A DNA stretch of 64,000 bases from Isochrysis galbana (lineage: Eukaryota > Haptophyta > Isochrysidales > Isochrysidaceae). The position numbers and the translations under genes are program-made. The stretch is taken from NCBI GenBank assembly GCA_018136815.1, contig CM030932.1, positions 9,701,924 through 9,765,923 of the forward strand. The letters are read 5' to 3'. Of this stretch, positions 54,956-64,000 are shown one piece after another (within the stretch, counting starts at the first letter, position 1; each line of letters opens with the position of its first letter). Under the pieces are notes generated by a model. That model ran no database searches, was not told where the DNA came from, and worked only from the letters and a program-made list of their open reading frames with translations.

Positions 54956-56668
54956 TTATTCTGGTTCGGGTCTCTCGGCAATTATATATGCCACCCCCAT
55001 CGAGGTGGTCAGGGTCCGCAGCTCTAGGCTTGGTTCTAGCTTACCTCTTGCACCTATTGTGAATAAAGGGTATACATCGTTCGTGTCGATCCTTTTCTTC
55101 GGCTGTCTGCCCATGCCTGCTTGGGCGGTCCTTGCCGAGTCTGTTGTACTCGCAAATAGTAGTGCCTTGCTTAGCGTCGTGTACCTATCTATCGTTCTTA
55201 TCAACACTGATTCCTCCGAGAATTCAATGCCATCGTAGTGTATCCTGTAGAAGTCTGTTAAAATATATCTCCACGCTAGAGTGTAAAGTATGGAGAGCGA
55301 TCGCGGTGTTTCCCCCCCGGGGTGCATGAAAAGGTTATCTATGATTACTTCTTCCCTGCTTCTACCGCTTCGGGGGGTGTACCTTGCCAGTTTGTCGAGC
55401 GTTTCGAATATGTTTACTACTCTCGGGCATTCGCCTAGATGGGTGGAAGATTCGTCGGCCGCCTTGCATATGCGGCAAGTCTTATCTCTGTCCGCGAACC
55501 GGTTGTAGGTGCCAATCCTTCTGTGGGTTAAGTGCTTGAAGTGGAGGTGTGTATCTCTCGCCGTCATCATCGAGGATGTATATATTGTGGCTAGGTGTTC
55601 CCACGTGTTGTCGGGTACCTGTAGTCGCTGTTTCCAGTTCTCGGGACCCGTTAGGCGTCTACGCTTTCCGTCCGTCTTCTGGATTGCTCTTGTTAGTTGC
55701 TCCACTCCCATTTTGTCTAGTGGGGTAACTCCGTCTAGGGTATACTCGTCCGCTAAGGGGTATTCCAATCTCTTGTTAGATTTGAAGCCGTCCCCCCATT
55801 TTGCCGGTGGGGAGGGGTCTAGCTGTCCGGGAGCATTGTCGAGCCTTTCGCCAATTATGGGCGTACCTAGGTACGAGAGCTCCACTTCATACCATGCGCC
55901 TTTGAGCTCGGCGAAATAGCTGCCGTCTTGGGCTATGTGTATTTTTGGGGTGTGCTCCTCCGAGCCACACTGCTCGCATGCCTCTCGCCTCGTCTCCGAG
56001 GTCCTTACAGCCGCTGGATCCGCCCGTGTCGTCAGCATTGTCTCGGCGTGGTCTACTATGGCGCTCCATGATGCCAAAAATTTGTCTTTTGGGATGTATT
56101 CTCCCTGGAAGTGAATGTAGGTGTCGTTGTTTCTAAGATATTGTCCGCATTCCTCACTACTATAGGGCGATGTTGCGTCGAAGTCTGTGAACACATTGTG
56201 TATGGTATTACATTCTAGCTTGTTCCATAGCTTCGCCCACGAGGGGTTCATTTTGGGTCCCGGGTGTGTCGGGCTGCCCCATATGGGTTGCGATAATACG
56301 CCTTCTCTACTCGTCTCTAGGGATGTTAGCTTAAGTGTGCGAATGTTGTTCAGCGCTCGCTTCCAGAACTCCGGGAGTTTGCTTGGGCCCGTTATCCCAT
56401 CGGTTAGCTTGCTCGTGGGTATCGTCGAGAGCACTGCTGCTCTCCCTATGTTTGTGCGGCAGAACCATGCGTCGAGCACTTGCTTCCATTGCGCCTGGCG
56501 GGCGTCCAGGTAGTTTAGGATCCATTTGGATTGTAGCGCTTTGACGTGGTTGTCCCAGTCCAGGAGGCCCAGCCCTAGTTGGGGGTCCTTCTCCGAGGCG
56601 CCTTTTAGCGGGATGTCGGGGTGTTTTATCCATTGTAGTCGTCGCCCGGTACGCGCGTTCGTCCACAA
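54956..56668 (-). CDS. MERA ORF2 C-terminal protein with zf-RVT, copy E
   Basis: A 570-aa frame. The first ~160 residues (WTNARTGRRLQWIKHPDIPL, LLDWDNHVKALQSKWILNYL) are the Trp-rich region after the LINE RT. Residues 260-420 carry the block shared with copies A and B (SYLGTPIIGERLDNAPGQ, PAKWGDGFKSNKRLEYPLAD). The zinc knuckle CRICKAADESSTHLGEC (zf-RVT) sits near 425-441, then LYTLAWRYILTDFYRIHYDG and a GRQPKKRIDTND end. It is uninterrupted over 1.7 kb, which is surprising for a fragment without its polymerase. Confidence 0.7.
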   Translation of the reverse strand: MWTNARTGRRLQWIKHPDIPLKGASEKDPQLGLGLLDWDNHVKALQSKWILNYLDARQAQWKQVLDAWFCRTNIGRAAVLSTIPTSKLTDGITGPSKLPEFWKRALNNIRTLKLTSLETSREGVLSQPIWGSPTHPGPKMNPSWAKLWNKLECNTIHNVFTDFDATSPYSSEECGQYLRNNDTYIHFQGEYIPKDKFLASWSAIVDHAETMLTTRADPAAVRTSETRREACEQCGSEEHTPKIHIAQDGSYFAELKGAWYEVELSYLGTPIIGERLDNAPGQLDPSPPAKWGDGFKSNKRLEYPLADEYTLDGVTPLDKMGVEQLTRAIQKTDGKRRRLTGPENWKQRLQVPDNTWEHLATIYTSSMMTARDTHLHFKHLTHRRIGTYNRFADRDKTCRICKAADESSTHLGECPRVVNIFETLDKLARYTPRSGRSREEVIIDNLFMHPGGETPRSLSILYTLAWRYILTDFYRIHYDGIEFSEESVLIRTIDRYTTLSKALLFASTTDSARTAQAGMGRQPKKRIDTNDVYPLFTIGARGKLEPSLELRTLTTSMGVAYIIAERPEPE

Positions 56669-56731
56669 TATTCTGTCTACCGACCTCTTGACTGCCGCGT
56701 GGAACGACTTCGGGGCTGCCAGCGTTTGCAG

Positions 56732-57957
56732 CTAGTACCTTGGGATAGAGTATATGAGGAAGTTGGCTATCTTAGTTTTACCGTGTATTGATAGGTTGCG
56801 TGTGATCGGCTCGTATATGCTGGTTTTTCTTTCTATTTTGTCAGCTAGTTTTCGCCAGAATCCTTTTATGGCCTGGGGCCCTCCTAACGGGACCCCTAAT
56901 ATGGTCGCGTACTCGCTTCTTTTGAGCCCGTTTGATATTTGACCGCGATCGGGCATGGGATGCCCGCCTTGCGAAAGTCCGCCACATCCTTGTATTCTTC
57001 GCGGAATTGGTTGGCGCAATCCGCCGTTACGAGAATCTCCCAAGGGCCGGAGGCGCTCTTGGATAGGAATTCGGGCTCGAGGTCTACGCCTTCCAACTTG
57101 TTGAGGTGCGCGACAATCGCGCCGAGGACCTCTTCGTCTTTGGCCTTGTGTCCTTTCTCGTACGCCGTAAAGGTGATAATGATCTTGTGGGAGTCCGGAA
57201 ATTCGGCCTCCCCCTCGGGTTCGGACTCTAAGTCTTCGTCTAGGAGGGCCACCTGTGTGGCCGGGGCGGAGGGTGGGGTTAGCCTTGCATATGTTTTCGT
57301 CTTTCGGGCGTCCATGTGGCACGGTGTATCCGTTATGTTGTCGTCCCTTTCCGAGGGTCTCGTGTGGATTGTGCTTTGTGTAGGCTCTCTCTCAAGGTGG
57401 TGTTTGTTGTGATGGGCCTCATGGGCTTGTGACGCTTGCGACGTTCGCGCGCCCGAGGCTCGCTTGTCCGTTTGGCATTCGTAGGCATTGGGGAGCAACC
57501 CTCCTGGTCTGCCCCCCTTTGTGCTCCTATGCCCCTTGCTGGGGGGACCTGTCTGCTCTTTGTCCAACTCTTTGCTTTGATGCGGCATTTCCCCATTGGG
57601 GTTCTGCTGTAGATGGTGCCGGGCCGGCCCCTCGCGCCGGAGCGCGAGGGCGGTACCGCGGTTGTGTAGGGTCCCAGCCCGGAGGCCTTCCCTTTGGAAG
57701 CGTCCCACTGGTGTGGTGTGGCTGGAGTGGCTGTGTGTTGTGTTGGAGGTGTGCTGCATGCTGGCTGCTGCCAGCATGGCAGCCTTGTTCGTGGCGTTCG
57801 CGGTGGTTCGCGGGTGTGGCAGGCTGGCTCCTGTGCCCACCTGGCTGGGAGGGTCGTCCTGTCGCGGTCGCTTCGGCGACAGCGGCGTGTCACTCAAGCC
57901 TTCGTCCATCTCGGCGAGGGCAGCGGCAGCGAGGGAGGGCGGCGGCGCGCGCTCCAT
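56732..57957 (-). CDS. MERA ORF1 fused to ORF2 remnant, copy E
   Basis: From 57957 an ORF of 353 aa starts MERAPPPSLAAAALAEMDEG. A disordered basic region is followed by a compact domain HKIIITFTAYEKGHKAKDEE, then VLGAIVAHLNKLEGVDLEPE, WEILVTADCANQF. Its beta-alpha pattern and position suggest an ORF1 RNA-binding fold, though I cannot assign it. A shift near 56900 continues in a second frame (to 56732) with NGLKRSEYATILGVPLGG, then KIERKTSIYEPITRNLSIHG and KTKIANFLIYSIPRY, the region just after an RT domain. The RT itself is deleted. Confidence 0.6.
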
Positions 57958-57997
57958 GACCCTATCAGTTTACTGATAGTTCTCGAAGGTGCAGAAG

Positions 57998-58960
57998 AGG
58001 TACTAGTAGTCAAGGTCTGTTGTTCGAGCTCGAGAAGGCGGGGCGAACGGCGCACGGCAGGTAGGGGGGCGGTGACGGGCACAGGTGCAGAGACAGGGGC
58101 AGCAGTGGCGAGGTTAGGTTTGGCGACGGCTGGCTCGTCATGCTCGTCGGCGAACCACACATGACGTGGTTCATTCTTGGGGCCAGGAAACTGGTCCTCC
58201 CACACTCTTATTTTTGCAGCAACGATCACGCGTTTGGAGTCGAGGAGGTAGACCACATGCCCTGGGCTTTCTTCGGAGGGTCCCATGTAGAGGCCATACC
58301 ATCCTCGGTCGGCGAAGTGACGATCACCAACGCGGCGTGGCACGGGGGCGCAGACGGCGCATAGGCAACCAAAGGCATAGAGAGCACTAATGTCAGGAGC
58401 ATGTTTGGCGAGAATTTCGTAGGGGGAGAGACCTCGGCGAGATGGGCGCGGTAGTCGATTGGTGAGCCAAGCAGCCGTCTGCATGGCAAACGGATGGAAA
58501 GAAGGTGGGAGGTTTGCGGCAGCCAGCAGTACGCGTGCAGTGCCGAAGACGATGCCCCAAAAGCGTTCGACGTGCGAGTTTTGTTGAGGAGTATACTCCG
58601 AGGAGTAAGTGATGCGAATTCGGCGGTGCGCAACGAAATCACGGAAGTGATGGGACAAGAAAGCACTCCCCTTGTCGGAGCGGACAACACAGGGTTTGTA
58701 CGTGTCGGTTACAAAACCAAAGTGATTGAGCGGAGACATCCGAGACAAAATGGCAAAGGGCAGACGAGGCGGTTTCAGCAGTCATGGCTCGCGCGGGCCA
58801 CACGCGGCCATAGCCACTGCCGGCATCCGGCATCCACCGTTCCGCAATAGCAGGTGTACTTGAAAATGACGCTCTCGATGAGTGGGCCGGCAAAATCCAT
58901 GTAGACCATGGCACCGGGTGATGGCTGACTAACTTGGGAGTTTGGCACCCGGAAGAAAGG
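57998..58960 (-). pseudogene. Ty1/copia integrase remnant
   Basis: Minus strand, two frames. One has MPEAVVRGRMRAAPFFRVPN (end of the GAG-pre-integrase region) and MVYMDFAGPL (first Asp). The next has VRSDKGSAFLSHHFRDFVAH (second Asp) and YTPQQNSHVERFWG (Glu), the D,D-35-E integrase core, then GCLCAVCAPVPRRVGDRHFA and SPRLLELEQ. A frame break lies between the first Asp and the second, and the element is cut at 57997 by MERA copy E. No reverse transcriptase or LTRs seen. Confidence 0.75.
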
Positions 58961-58989
58961 GGCGGCGCGCATACGGCCACGGACAACAG

Positions 58990-59450
58990 CTTCGGGCATG
59001 GACACAGGTTGGAAAGCATGGGCGGGAGACGCCACGATCGCTCCCCCCTCTGCCTGCTTGGCCTTGAGCTCATTCGCCTTGGCCATCGCTTGGTCGGCCG
59101 CGACTTGCCTCTTGCGCAGCTCCTTGAGGACCTGCAAGTATGCCGCACGGTGTTCAGGTCTCAGGTCGAGGTACACAAGCCCGGACGTTGCGGGGCTTGA
59201 TCTTCTCGTCGAGATGAAGGCGAATGTTGAACGGGCCGCCCGTGTACTTGGCCCCGCAGAAGATGCACGTCTTTGCCTTGCGCGACTTGATCGCCGCGCT
59301 CCCCGCATCTACGCAGGCCCACTCGAGGGCGCGAGGGCGCTCCCTTCGAACTCGTCTATTTGGAGCTGGAGCTCCTCGGCGGTCGTGTTCTCCTCGGCCT
59401 CGGCATCCATGTTGGACATGAAGTTAGGATCTGCACCGTGCGACACCATA
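58990..59450 (-). pseudogene. BED-type zinc finger start of a hAT-like transposase
   Basis: From the ATG near 59450 (MVSHGADPNFMSNMDAEAEE). After a frame break the zinc-finger segment reads KAKTCIFCGAKYTGGPFNIR, then LHLDEKIKPRNVRACVP. After another shift comes HRAAYLQVLKELRKRQVAAD. C-x2-C...H fits a BED finger. The protein then runs into the copia sequence near AKQAEGGAIV, so copia probably inserted here. Confidence 0.5.
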
Positions 59451-59572
59451 ATGAGAGAGGAGAGAGGGAGAGAGGGAGAGGAGCGGCCGACCGACGACCG
59501 AGCGAGAGGGGCGCGAGGCGCGAGAGATGTGCAATGATTGAGGAACGACGGAGTGCGACATTCTTCAGTCAC

Positions 59573-59761
59573 CCTAGATGGGAAATACGTATTCACCGTA
59601 TTTGGCCAGAGGCAGAGGCCAAATACATATGTATTTGGCTGTATTTGAAGCGCGTCCTGGGTTGTAGGCCTCGAATGTATTTGAAATGTATTTGGCCGGA
59701 GGCCAAATACATATGTATTTGGCTGTATTTGCAGGCCCCAGCACCGTATTTCCCATCTAGG
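59573..59761. mobile_element. 189-bp MITE with 8-bp target-site duplication
   Basis: Inverted ends CCTAGATGGGAAATACG and CGTATTTCCCATCTAGG; exact duplication TCAGTCAC on both sides (59565-59572, 59762-59769), so probably hAT-derived. Inside, GGCCAAATACATATGTATTTGG-type palindromic blocks occur twice. Confidence 0.9.
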
Positions 59762-60381
59762 TCAGTCACCCCATTGGAAGGAATAAGAATAAAGGAAGCG
59801 ACATGCTTTCTTCTCTATTCTCATGCTTCCCCCCCCCCCCTCTCGAGTATACCTCTCTTTCTCTCTTTCTCAGAAACTTTCTCTCTTTCTCTTTTGTCGC
59901 TCTCTCCCGCCTCTCTACTAATCGCCTCGTCGCCGTTGGTCGTTGAAAGAGAGAAAAGAGAAAGAGAACCAACGACGTGAGCCCCTGAGGCGGGACGGCG
60001 GGAGGCGGGAGGGCAAACCGTTTTGTTTTTTTGGGGGGCGGGGGAAATGATAGTATCTATATATATCTTTCTACTATTAAACCGGCCGGCTCATAGTCAG
60101 ACTGATGGCCACCGTCAGGTCCGACTAGCCCTGATAACTGTCTGACGTCACTGATGTCAGGCCTGACGTCCCAACTGGGAAAGATACAGGTACTCGAATC
60201 GGAGTAAAGTAAAGAATTGTAGACTCGCCCCTCGCCTTCCCCCCCCCCCCCCTCTCCCTTCCCTCCCCGCCTCCCTCGCCGCCCGCGTCGGCGTCCTCGT
60301 CGCTCGGCCCGCCCGCCCTCGCTCTCATCCTCTCTCCCCACTTCCGCAGCCCCGTTCTCTTTCTCCCTCGCGCGCCGAGTA

Positions 60382-61719
60382 ATGGCGCGCCGCAAGCAGG
60401 GGCGGCGCATCAAGCGCAAGACGCAGAAGGAGACGGACACGTCGGCCAGCGCGGAGGACAACACGCCACGCGCCTTTGTCTTCTCCAAAGGGAAGGTGCC
60501 CGCGCCACTCAAGGCGCTCGTCAACGACCTGAAGAACCTGATGTCCCCCAATACCGCTCGGGCGCTCCGAGCGCAGCGCCGCAACAAAATGCGAGATTTT
60601 GTTGAGGTTGCAGGGCCACTTAATGTATCCTTCTTCCTGGCCGTGTCGAACACCGACAAGTCTGCCTACCTGCGCCTGATCCGCGCGCCGCGCGGCCCGA
60701 CGCTCACCTTCCGCATCAAGGCGTACGCGCTCGCTGCAGACTTGGCCGCCAGTCTTCGCCGACCGTACTCAGCAGGTCCCGGCATTTGGCAGTCTAACCC
60801 GCTGCTTGTGCTCTCCGACTTCGATCAGGAGAAGCAGGAGCAGGCACTCGCATCTACCATGCTGCGCAACCTCTTCCCACCCATCAACGTGCAGACACTC
60901 CAGATCTCAGCATGCAGGCGCGTCGTGATGTTGCATCAGGAAAGTATCGAGGATGGTGGAGCCATTCAGATGCGTCAATATGTGATCAAGGCAGCGGCGA
61001 CGAATGTGACCCGCGGAATCAAAAAGCTTGTGCGCGGTGCCAAGGTCCCAGCGCTGGGCCGTTATGCATCGATGGCCGACTTTATATCCGGCGCGGGTGG
61101 ATACTCGTCCGAATCAGGAGCCGAGACTGACGACGACGAGAAGGTCGAGCTGCCTCAGGACTATGTAGGCCGTGGTGCAGTGAAAAATCAGCAGGTGGGA
61201 GTGCGGTTGCACGAGCTCGGGCCTAGGCTCACGCTCGAGCTTGTCAAAGTAGAGGAAGGCGTGTGTGATGGGCCGGTGTTGTTCCATGCGCACGTGAGTA
61301 AGACAGAGGAGGAGGCAGCTAGGGATGCGGCGGCGCGCCAGGCGCGCATCGACGCCAAGGAGGCTCGAAAGCGCGCGCAGGAGGCCAATGTGGCACGCAA
61401 GCAGGCGGCCAAGGCAGAGAAGACCGCGCGACGCAAGCGCAGGCGCGAGCAAGGCTCCACTGGAGGGGGGTTGACCGCTAGCGACGATGAGGACAGCGAT
61501 GGAGGGGACAGGGAGCTATCGGAGGAATTGAACTCTGGCGGCTCTGGCGATGATGGACCGACGGATGCCGAGTGGTACCAGCGTGAGGTGGGACAGGCCC
61601 CTGAGGAAGGCCTCTTCGGGCGGGATCAGAGAAGATCCAAGAAGAGCCGTTTGTCAGAAAGCGAGGCGCCCTCGAAGCATAAGTTTGCACGCAAACCGAT
61701 CAAGATGGCTCTGCAGTGA
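60382..61719 (+). CDS. PPAN: Peter Pan/Ssf1-type Brix-domain ribosome biogenesis factor
   Basis: 445 aa, single exon. A nucleolar protein of large-subunit (27S pre-rRNA) assembly. A basic N-terminus (ARRKQGRRIKRKTQKET) precedes the Brix domain, residues ~30-300: PRAFVFSKGKVPAPLKALVN, LMSPNTARALRAQRRNKMRD, FVEVAGPLNVSFFLAVSNTD, LRLIRAPRGPTLTFRIKAY, NLFPPINVQ, and RQYVIKAAATNVTRGIKKLV. FVFSKG, NLFPPINV and the GPTLTF stretch are strong Ssf1/PPAN markers. The tail is a Lys/Arg/Ala-rich coiled coil (320-360) and an acidic Ser/Asp region, as in the family. First Met chosen; upstream is G/C simple sequence. Confidence 0.93.
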   Translation: MARRKQGRRIKRKTQKETDTSASAEDNTPRAFVFSKGKVPAPLKALVNDLKNLMSPNTARALRAQRRNKMRDFVEVAGPLNVSFFLAVSNTDKSAYLRLIRAPRGPTLTFRIKAYALAADLAASLRRPYSAGPGIWQSNPLLVLSDFDQEKQEQALASTMLRNLFPPINVQTLQISACRRVVMLHQESIEDGGAIQMRQYVIKAAATNVTRGIKKLVRGAKVPALGRYASMADFISGAGGYSSESGAETDDDEKVELPQDYVGRGAVKNQQVGVRLHELGPRLTLELVKVEEGVCDGPVLFHAHVSKTEEEAARDAAARQARIDAKEARKRAQEANVARKQAAKAEKTARRKRRREQGSTGGGLTASDDEDSDGGDRELSEELNSGGSGDDGPTDAEWYQREVGQAPEEGLFGRDQRRSKKSRLSESEAPSKHKFARKPIKMALQ

Positions 61720-62237
61720 GGGACAGCTGGCATGCCATTCGCACCCCCACGCCACCATGAGCATTGGCTAGTGCGTCTATGGGCTGCAAGCAGTTTTTGC
61801 AGCAGAGCTGGCCTTCCAAGACTCGTTCGTGTCGGAATTAGTGATTGCTTTGGGTTCATTCCGTTACGTTTGCGTCTGCGTCTGCGTCTGCGTCTTCTGC
61901 GTCTGCACCTCGTCGTGAGACGAATTAACTTCAAGAAAGTGTGTAGCAAGCCTAGATCATGGGCCAGTCGCAGGCCTGCTGCACCATAGCGCGTATTTAG
62001 CACACGCCATGTACGCTGCACGCCGTGTGCAAGCAGTGGTAATGCTGCGCGGCGACTATAGACTAATACGAGCCCAATGACCAATGACAAATAATGGTTG
62101 AATCAACAACACTTGAAGCAAGTTGCAAGGCCAAGAGCGCACGAGGGACAAAGGCACCTTGGTAGAGTATTGGCTACTACTTCTATGTCGCATTCATCCT
62201 CTAGATGGCGTGTGCGACTTCGAGATCTCCACATGCT
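61720..62237. other. 3' flank of PPAN, no gene seen
   Basis: Contains a CGTCTG(C) run near 61870-61905. No feature beyond short non-conserved ORFs. Confidence 0.5.
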
Positions 62238-62254
62238 CTATTCTCCATGTTCTA

Positions 62255-62482
62255 CACAAGAAGAAACGGGCCACCTAGAGGCACAGGAGGAAGACGGGGA
62301 ACCTCCACTAGGGGTCGGTGCACCCCGCCCAACCTAACCCCCCCAGCAACCTGGGCCCCAAGTAGTGCACGAGGGGAGGTGCCGCGAGGCGGGTAGCGAG
62401 GGAGAGGAAGGGAAGTGGGCGTGGCTACAGTAGTTAAACCCGTGGCCGCGCGCGAGGCGAGAATATTAAAAGGTTTTTTTTT
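62255..62482 (+). mobile_element. Short T-tailed retroelement with 17-bp target-site duplication
   Basis: 228 bp between two exact copies of CTATTCTCCATGTTCTA (62238-62254, 62483-62499). The 3' end reads GAATATTAAAAGG followed by T9-10. CCAAGTAGTGCACGAGGGGAG resembles the 3'UTR of MERA copy B (15115 region). It is either a 5'-truncated LINE or a SINE using the same machinery. MERA copy F starts within a few bases after it. Confidence 0.85.
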
Positions 62483-62502
62483 CTATTCTCCATGTTCTAG
62501 AA

Positions 62503-62690
62503 AAAACTATTGTTATAGTTTTAGCGATGGAGCGCGCGCCGACCGCTCCCACTCCCCAGCCCCCCGCCGCCACGACGCCCCAACGGGGCCGCTCCAAGCC
62601 GCCGGAGCCGAAGCGCTCGCAGGCCTCCGCACCGCCCGACCACGACGTCGAGATGGCGCCGCCTCCACGCACTGAGTCAGCGTGATGACG
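62503..62690 (+). mobile_element. MERA retrotransposon copy F, 5' end
   Basis: The hairpin AAAACTAT-TGTT-ATAGTTTT (62503-62522) ends 4 nt before an ATG (62527). The ORF starts MERAPTAPTPQPPAATTP and stops after about 52 codons (62683). What follows is hAT sequence on the minus strand, so the copy is very short. Confidence 0.7.
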
Positions 62691-63704
62691 TACGAGTACG
62701 CCAATTCAAGACGGCGATGCTTGAGCACAGCAAATGGTTCTTGGGCAATCGTGCTGAGCTCGACCGCTTGCGACGTAGTGGTGGCAGGCCTTGGCCTCGC
62801 CGTTGGATGCCGTACGCTCGTGGTACTTCTGCATGTTGGCGGCGTGCGCCTTGGATTGCACATGCGTGCGTACGCTCCCCTTGATCAAGCTGAGCTCGTC
62901 TTTGCAACACTTGCAAAATAGCTTACCCGCTTCGGCAGACAAAGTATGACCAGGGAATTGGTTAACACGCTCGAGTGGTGAAACCTTTGGCTCTGTTGTT
63001 TGGCGGGGTTTTACCTGTCGGCCGCGCTTACCAATTGGTGGCTTTTGCTTGATCGAGCGACGACGGTGTATGGCCGCTAGGCTTGGGGCGGCCGACGCAT
63101 TGTCCCCTGCGGAATCGTCTTCCCCCGCATCATGTGCCGTCACTGCTCCGTTGCCTCGCAAGCTGCTGCTTGATGCCGTAATGCAAGCGTTGGTCGCCGT
63201 GGCCGCTGCCCTTGCCCTTGCCCTTCCAGCCATGAAGAATCCTTTCCATTGTGCCGCTGACGCCGACGCTGCCGACGAACTTGACATCCTTGTAAGTCTT
63301 GACGCCCTGGACCTAGAAGAGGCCCGTGCCGATGCAGTTGTTGAATGTTCGACCCGCCGGAATTCCTCCTCCCCGTCGTCGTCCTCGCCCCCATCCTCAT
63401 CCTCGAACTCGACCTCATCCTCGAGCTCGATCTCCTCCTCCTCCTCCTCCTCGGACGACTCGATAACCATGCTGCCATGGGAGCGGCGGGGCGAGACCAT
63501 GCCGAGCGCGCGCTCCCGCGCGCGCCCCCCTTCCTTCCCGGACCCCCCCCGTCCCCGGTCCCCTTTCTTTTCCCGCCCCCTCCGGTATAGCCCCCTTGTG
63601 GCTCCCTTTTACCACCTAAATTTCGCGAAATTTCGCGCGAAATGGCGCGCGGCATAAGGGCCCCAAATTTTGAAAAAAAATTCCGAAATCTGTACCCGTC
63701 CCTA
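62690..63704 (-). mobile_element. hAT element, 5' part
   Basis: On the minus strand it begins TAGGGACGGGTACAGATTTC at 63704, with AAATTTCGCG subterminal repeats (63620-63645), as in the other hAT elements. The candidate target-site copy GTGCTCCC (63705-63712) follows. The other end is not in this window. Confidence 0.55.
62706..63500 (-). CDS. hAT-type transposase N-terminal part with BED-like zinc finger
   Basis: 264-aa frame: an acidic N-terminus, an Ala/Ser-rich linker, then KLFCKCCKDELSLIKGSVRT, HVQSKAHAANMQKY. C-x2-C...H-x5-H after the conserved FPGHTLSAEAGK fits a BED/C2H2 finger of a DNA transposase. After about 62800 the frame becomes unlikely while a neighbouring frame continues as ELSTIAQEPFAVLKHRRLEL, so there is an indel or splice. 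The catalytic part is missing. Confidence 0.55.
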   Translation of the reverse strand: MVSPRRSHGSMVIESSEEEEEEEIELEDEVEFEDEDGGEDDDGEEEFRRVEHSTTASARASSRSRASRLTRMSSSSAASASAAQWKGFFMAGRARARAAATATNACITASSSSLRGNGAVTAHDAGEDDSAGDNASAAPSLAAIHRRRSIKQKPPIGKRGRQVKPRQTTEPKVSPLERVNQFPGHTLSAEAGKLFCKCCKDELSLIKGSVRTHVQSKAHAANMQKYHERTASNGEAKACHHYVASGRAQHDCPRTICCAQASPS

Positions 63705-63962
63705 GTGCTCCCGCACCTGACCACCGGCACAAACTTCGGCGTGATGAGCATGCTGCACGCCATCTGCAACACCATGGACCGTGGCAGCACTACCGCGGCA
63801 ACGCGCACGTACATATTCTCGACGGACGGCGGCTCTGAAAACCGGTCGAAGCTTACGCACGCCATGAACTATGTTCTTGTGGCGTACGGCGTGTTCGATG
63901 CCCCAGCGCGTTCGCTTTCGTGGTGGTGTGCGGCGGCTCCGGCGCAGCGGGAACATAGAACG
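63705..63962 (+). pseudogene. Fragment with DDE/RNase H-like motif at the window edge
   Basis: The plus-strand frame reads VLPHLTTGTNFGVMSMLHAI, then YIFSTDGGSENRSKLTHAMN and YVLVAYGVFD. T-D-G-G-S-E-N-R-x-K followed by a helix and LVxxGVFD is the pattern of the DUF7869-like integrase/RNase H-fold family found in many protist genomes. Its upstream part is cut by the hAT element, and after GVFD the frame is lost. Assignment is by pattern only. Confidence 0.4.
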
Positions 63963-64000
63963 TAGCTAGCTAGCATGGCGGCGGTAGTAAGTCGGTTGTA

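Larger units (their letters stand above)
54634..57982 (-). mobile_element. MERA retrotransposon copy E with target-site duplication
   Basis: About 3.35 kb on the minus strand between two copies of TCGAAGGTGCAGAAG (54619-54633, 57983-57997). The 5' end has the hairpin CTATCAG-TAAA-CTGATAG, 4 nt before the ATG at 57957. The 3' end reads CTTCAGA followed by ten T. ORF1 leads directly into the post-polymerase region of ORF2. Endonuclease and RT core are absent, so it is non-autonomous. It is the best preserved copy here and interrupts a copia remnant. Confidence 0.85.

Overview
This window looks like nuclear DNA from a photosynthetic protist with a secondary (red-lineage) plastid; a haptophyte or another selenoprotein-rich chromist alga is the best guess, not a proof. 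The signs are spliceosomal introns (mostly GT-AG, one apparent GC-AG), a zeaxanthin epoxidase with an N-terminal signal peptide, a selenocysteine-type peroxiredoxin with a eukaryotic SECIS element, very long GA/TC and G/C tracts, and dense, nested transposons. Two runs of 100 N (16695-16794 and 41795-41894) are scaffold gaps. I saw no rRNA, tRNA, CRISPR array or bacterial-style operon.

Host genes I can support, left to right: selenoprotein peroxiredoxin (-, 667-1495); zeaxanthin epoxidase (+, 2610-4343); a twin-CX9C mitochondrial-type protein (+, 8735-9266) whose stop codon overlaps the start of a DGAT2 acyltransferase (+, 9266-10213); an organophosphate-type MFS transporter cut by a gap (-, 16795-17440); a sugar-phosphate isomerase/epimerase fused to a novel tail (-, 20366-22403); an unknown acidic protein with a frame break (-, 23353-24254); an ankyrin/U-box ubiquitin ligase (+, 25359-27635); a seven-exon HTTM/gamma-carboxylase-like membrane protein (+, 31622-35050); a kinesin-light-chain-type TPR protein (-, 38408-39973); the C-terminal half of phosphoserine aminotransferase (+, 41947-42494); an eight-exon voltage-gated K+ channel with EF-hands (-, 48167-51432); and a Peter Pan/Ssf1 Brix ribosome-assembly factor (+, 60382-61719). 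They are unrelated housekeeping and metabolic genes separated by repeats, except for the CX9C-DGAT2 pair.

The rest is mostly mobile DNA. One non-LTR retrotransposon family, here called MERA after the first residues of its ORF1, has at least six 5' ends in the window. Each has a short hairpin 2-5 nt before the ATG, and hairpin arms differ between copies but stay complementary. Two copies have 14-15 bp target-site duplications and end in a T-run; no copy has an intact reverse transcriptase core. hAT-type elements with 8-bp target-site duplications (14084-14999, 30413-31304, 44126-45078, 59573-59761) and hAT transposase remnants are interleaved with them, nested at least three deep at 11.9-16.1 kb. 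A Ty1/copia integrase remnant lies at 58-59 kb. A ~340-bp repeat of unknown class occurs twice in opposite orientation (22.9 and 43.6 kb).

The strongest unusual signals are the TGA that replaces the peroxidatic cysteine of the peroxiredoxin together with a well-formed 3'UTR SECIS, the TAATG overlap of two eukaryotic ORFs, and the covarying start-codon hairpin of the MERA elements.
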